Below are positions 60,236 to 64,000 of a DNA stretch of 64,000 nucleotides, one piece after another (position 1 is the stretch's first letter; each line of letters starts with the position of its first letter). Source of the stretch: Leptospiraceae bacterium. Its GTDB lineage: Bacteria; Spirochaetota; Leptospiria; Leptospirales; Leptospiraceae. The notes under the pieces were generated by a model. It saw only the letters and a program-made list of their open reading frames with translations, was not told the DNA's origin and ran no database searches. The stretch covers positions 258,501 through 322,500 of the forward strand of contig JACKPB010000005.1 of the NCBI GenBank assembly GCA_024233875.1, read 5' to 3'. The position numbers and the translations under genes are program-made.

Positions 60236-61695
60236 AGGTTTTCTGTAGGAATCATTATTTTAAATTCAGTTCCTTTGTTTGGTTCTGAATTTATGGATAT
60301 TTTCCCCTTATGATCCTCTATTATTTTAAATGAAATGGATAGCCCCAAACCCGTGCCCTCTCCTACCTCTTTTGTTGTAAAAAATGGTGTCCCTAATTTA
60401 GGAAGATGTTCCGGAGGAATACCTATACCCGTGTCCTTGATTTTGACAATTACATTTTCTAAATTTTTCTCAATAGATATTTCGATATTTCCCTTTTCAT
60501 GAATTGCCTGAATAGCATTTGTAATCAGATTCAAAAAAACCTGATGAATTTTCCCGGAGTTTCCTAATATAAAGACCTCTTCCTCTGGATAACTCTTAAT
60601 TAGAGTTACATTATTTCTCAGTTTGGGAGATAGAATTGTTAAGCAATTTTCTATTGTCAATTTAATATCAACACTTTCATCCATTCGATCCTGCGACCTA
60701 CTGAATTGATTCAATGCTGTTACAATCGTCGCTGCCCTATCTACTCCAACCTGAATCGCTTGGAAAAATGGTTGCAATTGAGACATTTCTTTTTCAAAGG
60801 TCTGATCAAAGAATCCAACTAAAGCTTCCAATCCCCCCTGGATAAAATTCAAGGGGTTGTTTAATTCATGAGCCACCCCTGCAGTCAGGGTTCCCACAGA
60901 AGCCATTTTTTCTGAAAGAATCAAATGAGCCTGAGCTTCTCTCAGTTCAATAAGAGTACTTTCTAATTCAGATTTTTGATTGAGTAACCTTTGATTCATA
61001 GAATGAAGTTCAATATTGAGTTCTGTTAATTTGTTTTCTTTTTGTCTCAATTGATTGAATGCCTTGATCATTATAGCTTCATTTCTTTGAGACTTTTCTT
61101 TATTTATTTGAAGAATATGATTTCTTTCTTCTGCATTTTTTTGGATTATAATATAAATTCCACTGAAGACGGAAATGATATTTAAAAAATAAAGTAATTC
61201 AATCGTAGAGTTAGGTAGGTGGTTAAAGAATTGATTCACATGAGAATCAATCATTACTGAAACAATAACAAGTAGAATGAATAAATAAAACCAAACATTG
61301 ATCCTTGTTTTCGAATCTATTGTCGGTGCCACGATAGGTGAATAAAATGCCCAAAGGAGCATAAAACTTCCGGATGCAAAACCACCCAGAGTCCACATAA
61401 TTACAAATGGAAGAAATAAAACTAAAAAAAGTTGTGAGTACTTTAAAAAAGAATCGTCCTTACTTTTGAAAAAATGAATAAGACTGAACGAGGTGAATAA
61501 AAAATATGAAAAACAGATAATTGCTACGTGAATAAAATTGATTAAAACAAAAATGATTCCCCAGACAAAAGAAGATGATAAAATAAATATAGTTAAAATG
61601 AATATTATTCTTTTTTTATATATATCTTCTTCGTTGTCTGAGTCTTTGATTGACTTTTCTGATAATTGAATAAATAATTTAGTTAGACTTACCAT
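60232..61695 (-). CDS. Membrane sensor histidine kinase
   Basis: 487 residues: six or seven transmembrane helices in the first ~200 residues, a coiled coil (about 205-260), then HisKA with the phospho-acceptor in GVAHELNNPLNFIQGG (His near 275), and HATPase_c with N-box NLITNAIQAI, G1 DTGIGIPPEHLPKLG and G2 GTGLGLSI. The layout lacks a periplasmic loop of any size, so sensing probably occurs in the membrane or through partner proteins. The two paralogous genes just upstream (6 bp away) are candidates. Confidence 0.94.
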   Translation of the reverse strand: MVSLTKLFIQLSEKSIKDSDNEEDIYKKRIIFILTIFILSSSFVWGIIFVLINFIHVAIICFSYFLFTSFSLIHFFKSKDDSFLKYSQLFLVLFLPFVIMWTLGGFASGSFMLLWAFYSPIVAPTIDSKTRINVWFYLFILLVIVSVMIDSHVNQFFNHLPNSTIELLYFLNIISVFSGIYIIIQKNAEERNHILQINKEKSQRNEAIMIKAFNQLRQKENKLTELNIELHSMNQRLLNQKSELESTLIELREAQAHLILSEKMASVGTLTAGVAHELNNPLNFIQGGLEALVGFFDQTFEKEMSQLQPFFQAIQVGVDRAATIVTALNQFSRSQDRMDESVDIKLTIENCLTILSPKLRNNVTLIKSYPEEEVFILGNSGKIHQVFLNLITNAIQAIHEKGNIEISIEKNLENVIVKIKDTGIGIPPEHLPKLGTPFFTTKEVGEGTGLGLSISFKIIEDHKGKISINSEPNKGTEFKIMIPTENL

Positions 61696-61701
61696 TAGTA
61701 A

Positions 61702-62115
61702 TTAAATACCCAACCAGTCTAAAGCTAAATTTTTATCATAGAAATATTTAGTTTCCCAATTTATATGATTCTCATCATATTCTTCAACCGACTGAACGAT
61801 AGATAGAGAAGTTGCTACATTTCTACTCATTAAGATGGCTAGCTTCCTTACTCCTACTTCGGTATATTTTGAGAAATGAATTTCAGCTATCCATTCCTGC
61901 ATTTCAACAGAAATTGGTCTATTTGAATTTAAACCATCAGCAAGAATGAATTTTGGTTTGTAATTGAGAATGATATCAAAATAATTATCCATTTCAAGTC
62001 GATGCTCAATTTCAGAAATATTTTCATCTGAAATCCACACCGAATTTATATATTCTTTTTCTGAATTCCAAAATATATTTTGATTTTTAGATTGATAGAC
62101 AGATATATTTTCCAT
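61702..62115 (-). CDS. Small signalling-associated protein, paralogue 1
   Basis: 137 residues from ATG 62115, chosen because AGGTGAT lies about 6 bases upstream; GTG 62124 and ATG 62121 are in frame. Alpha/beta protein sharing a pattern with its upstream neighbour: ILNYKPKFILAD, ISVEMQEWIAEIHF, EVGVRKLAILMSRN, SLSIVQSVEEY, and terminal KYFYDKNLALDWLG. The fold order resembles STAS/SpoIIAA-type domains, a weak inference. Forms an operon with the kinase and the regulator. Confidence 0.8.
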   Translation of the reverse strand: MENISVYQSKNQNIFWNSEKEYINSVWISDENISEIEHRLEMDNYFDIILNYKPKFILADGLNSNRPISVEMQEWIAEIHFSKYTEVGVRKLAILMSRNVATSLSIVQSVEEYDENHINWETKYFYDKNLALDWLGI

Positions 62116-62133
62116 GATCATCACCTATCTGTA

Positions 62134-62562
62134 CTAGTGAAAACCATTGGTTGAATTGGGATTCTGAATCCATTCTAGCGCAGAAATTCTATTTTTAAAA
62201 TACTTTACATCAAAATTAGGAGCCGGATTTTCCATGGTTTGTTCTATTGACAATTGACTAAAAAAATCTTCTGTCACAATCAATGCCATTCTTGAAAGTC
62301 CTGCTTCAAGGGTTTTTGGAGTGATAGATTCAATGATCCATTCCTGGATATCCGGAGATATGGAAAATAAAAATAGTTTTGTTTCAATCAAAACCTGTGC
62401 GGGTCTGTAATCCAGAACCAATTCCAGATACTTTTCTACACAGCTCTTGTATTCAGGAACTGACATGTTTCTTGTCTGCTCACTCCAGATCAGTTCTAAA
62501 AAAGGATAGATATCTTCTTTACGAAAATGGATGGTCATGAACTTGTTTTTAAAAAGAATCAT
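62134..62562 (-). CDS. Small signalling-associated protein, paralogue 2
   Basis: 142 residues from ATG 62562 with AGGAAAAATTC upstream. Same blocks as paralogue 1: VLDYRPAQVLIE, ISPDIQEWIIESIT, EAGLSRMALIVTED, QLSIEQTMENP, KYFKNRISALEWIQ. Identity between the two looks low, but the order and spacing are identical. First gene of the four-gene operon, which suggests these proteins feed information to the kinase. Confidence 0.8.
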   Translation of the reverse strand: MILFKNKFMTIHFRKEDIYPFLELIWSEQTRNMSVPEYKSCVEKYLELVLDYRPAQVLIETKLFLFSISPDIQEWIIESITPKTLEAGLSRMALIVTEDFFSQLSIEQTMENPAPNFDVKYFKNRISALEWIQNPNSTNGFH

Positions 62563-62748
62563 GAATTTTTCCTTTATTAGTTTTCTTTATTTAGGAGACA
62601 AATGAAATCTTTACCGCTATTTTCCAAAGTACTTAAACATTAATAGCAATATCTTAAAACGTCTATAGACTACACTACTTGTCTTTGAAGTCAATATATT
62701 TTTTTATTCTCAACTATTTTCCTAACACTACGGAAATTTTCTATTCAT

Positions 62749-62895
62749 AAACTCACCTACCTCACTTCGTGCGAAAGGGGAAAATACTGCCTTTCGGCAA
62801 ATTAGGGACTCAATTTCCCAAAACCCCTATTTTTATTAATCTATTAGTCAAATTTGATTTTGTATAAAAGAATAAAAAATTACGTATAATGGATC
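62749..62895 (+). repeat. Dispersed intergenic element, head module (copy c)
   Basis: Starts AAACTCACCTACCTCACTTC and includes GGGA-CTCAA-TTTCCC hairpin, then CCCAAAACCCCTATTTTTAT, CTATTAGTC, TTGATTTTGTATAAAAG and TTACGTA. A tail unit follows about 100 bp later in the same orientation. Confidence 0.75.
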
Positions 62896-62993
62896 ACTTT
62901 TTGAATCTAACTAATTTTGTTAATTAAAGTATTGCAAAATACAATTCATAACGATCCTGCATCAAAGCACAGCATTCAGGCAAAACTGATTTA

Positions 62994-63090
62994 AGTCATT
63001 TTTAAAAATACTTGCGTATTCATTATTTAATTAGCACTAAAATAGCGAGATTCCGGATTAGGAAAAATACAAGTACTTCCTAGAACTAGT
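62994..63090 (+). repeat. Dispersed element, tail unit (copy D)
   Basis: Begins AGTCATTTTTAAAAATACTT followed by GCGTATTCA, with ATAAAAT-like middle and CAAGTACTT end. It is the most diverged tail copy. With 62749-62895 it repeats the head-then-tail order seen at 16190-16533. Confidence 0.6.
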
Positions 63091-63092
63091 AG

Positions 63093-63317
63093 ATATATCC
63101 AGAAAAACTCCTACAAAGGTTGATCGTTCTACTTTCAAAAGACTGGGGAAGATCACTTTCCTCTCACAAGAGGCCGAACCATGACACTTTTCCGATCTTC
63201 CATCCAAAACCAGATGTCACCGTGAGGATTCTCGAATGGGTGTAAGTATAGTTCAGTCCTTCTCTATTACTATTCTCAAAGAGGTCTCACCATGAAGTCT
63301 CTTCACTTCCATCTCTC
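63093..63317 (-). other. Probable decayed coding sequence
   Basis: Short protein-like stretches occur on the minus strand, such as PFENPHGDIWFWMEDRKSVM in one frame and TYTHSRILTVTSGFGWKIGK in another, broken by stops. They may belong to the same ruined gene as the next entry. I cannot name a family. Confidence 0.3.
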
Positions 63318-63890
63318 TCAGTCCGGTATGACACCCAAACCTAACCTTATGGGGCAAGGGATAGGTAGGTGGATACAGGCGAATAGCTTTGTGAATCGTC
63401 TGTGATACCCGAAAAAAGTAGAAGGCCAATATTCCAGTCCTCCGGTTCTCGCTTCAAAACCATCATGAGAGGAGTATCTTCCCCCAGACCAATAGAAATA
63501 GAGCGAGTTAAATGCTCCCGATCCAGTAGCGGTGTAGGTAATGACATAAGTTCCCGAAGCATCATAATCTTCATACCTTGAGCCAGTACTTGATCCTACA
63601 GGACAGTAATTACATTCTATCACAGGCAAACCTTCCACTATAAGAACTAGTGATGGTATTGGCCCGGGCTTTGCTAAGATTTACTGTTTTTACAAAAGTG
63701 CGAAGTCCGCTTCCATTGGTTGTGGAGTAGTTATGTATAGCTGCATTGTTATAACAAAGCATTTGGGTTGCAGATGAAGATAGCAGAAAACATCTTCCTG
63801 CATAACTTAGAGTTTCCCTATCTATCAAATTGTGTAAATACCAACTGATATTCTACACTACAACAAAACCCAATTCAAGATACCACTTGA
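63318..63890 (-). pseudogene. Frameshifted gene fragment, exported-protein-like
   Basis: Two overlapping minus-strand frames join sensibly. The frame through 63828-63640 reads SWYLHNLIDRETLSYAGRCF..., VKTVNLSKARANTITSSYS. A one-base shift near 63625 leads to LPVIECNYCPVGSSTGSRYE, DASGTYVITYTATGSGAF, NSLYFYWSGGRYSSHDGFEA, ending near YWPSTFFGY. Upstream of residue SWY there is a stop, and no start codon with a ribosome binding site exists. Composition (Ser/Thr/Gly/Tyr-rich, few Lys) suggests a secreted or surface protein. No family recognised. Confidence 0.6.
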
Positions 63891-64000
63891 CTATAGAATC
63901 CGGCTGTCAGTTGCTCTGCAGGAAATCAGTAAAGTAGAATCTTTTGCAATGAGTTTACATAGTGGTTCGAGACACCGCAATACGAAAAATCCCTACTCCA

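Overview
The window reads as chromosome of a Leptospira-lineage spirochaete (Leptospiraceae). The strongest marker is an OmpL1 porin at 30616-31557. It is supported by a relic of an LruC-type protein, by many spirochaetal-style lipoproteins (loose lipoboxes such as SVNC, ISTC, MNC, GNC), by separate hldA and hldC genes, and by the ribH-nusB-TPR-HEAT gene order. The DNA is AT-rich and densely coding, with many 4-bp start/stop overlaps. I see no transposase, integrase, CRISPR array, rRNA or replication origin.

Layout. 1-4060: an exported protein cut by the window edge, a TPR-like protein, an acidic repeat protein and an ankyrin protein. 4239-12173: a giant 2644-residue lipoprotein (TolB-like propeller, long TPR region, degenerate CHAT-like C-terminus). 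12277-16026: a small membrane protein, a patatin-like phospholipase, a metallophosphoesterase relic and a 7TMR-DISM diguanylate cyclase. 16190-16533: a dispersed repeat with a tandem tail. 16646-18728: a GMC oxidoreductase with its small lipoprotein partner. 18725-27165: envelope glycan genes (O-antigen ligase-like protein, GT4 and GT9 glycosyltransferases, DUF4254, an atypical signal peptidase I, gamma-carbonic anhydrase-like protein, MCE protein, hldA-hldC). 27162-36100: sugar dehydrogenase, an unknown protein with a FliG_C-like end, ompL1, a sugar aminotransferase and Lon. 36156-39782: amidohydrolase, pseudo-receiver protein and outer-membrane protein.

39783-42640 is a scar region. A tail repeat, a tiny ORF, an LruC relic and an inverted pair of repeat elements flank a two-gene polysaccharide cassette, one gene of which is an N-terminally deleted WecG/TagA glycosyltransferase. 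42640-48636: SH3 lipoprotein, then ribH-nusB-TPR-HEAT. 48684-57370: DUF2079 protein and a dense set of lipoproteins (SUMF1-like, LpoB-like, TPR-type, OmpA-like), then tRNA-Leu and tRNA-Cys, then three tandem TRL-like lipoproteins. 57568-62562: an exported protein and a four-gene signalling operon (two paralogous small proteins, histidine kinase, response regulator). 62563-64000 holds another repeat element and decayed coding sequence.

Two linked themes stand out. One is envelope biogenesis: ADP-heptose synthesis (hldA/hldC), heptose transfer, O-antigen ligation, sugar amination and polysaccharide initiation. The other is a previously unnamed (to me) composite intergenic repeat. It has a hairpin-rich head and a roughly 95-bp tail, occurs at least six times in the window, and repeatedly borders decayed or truncated genes.
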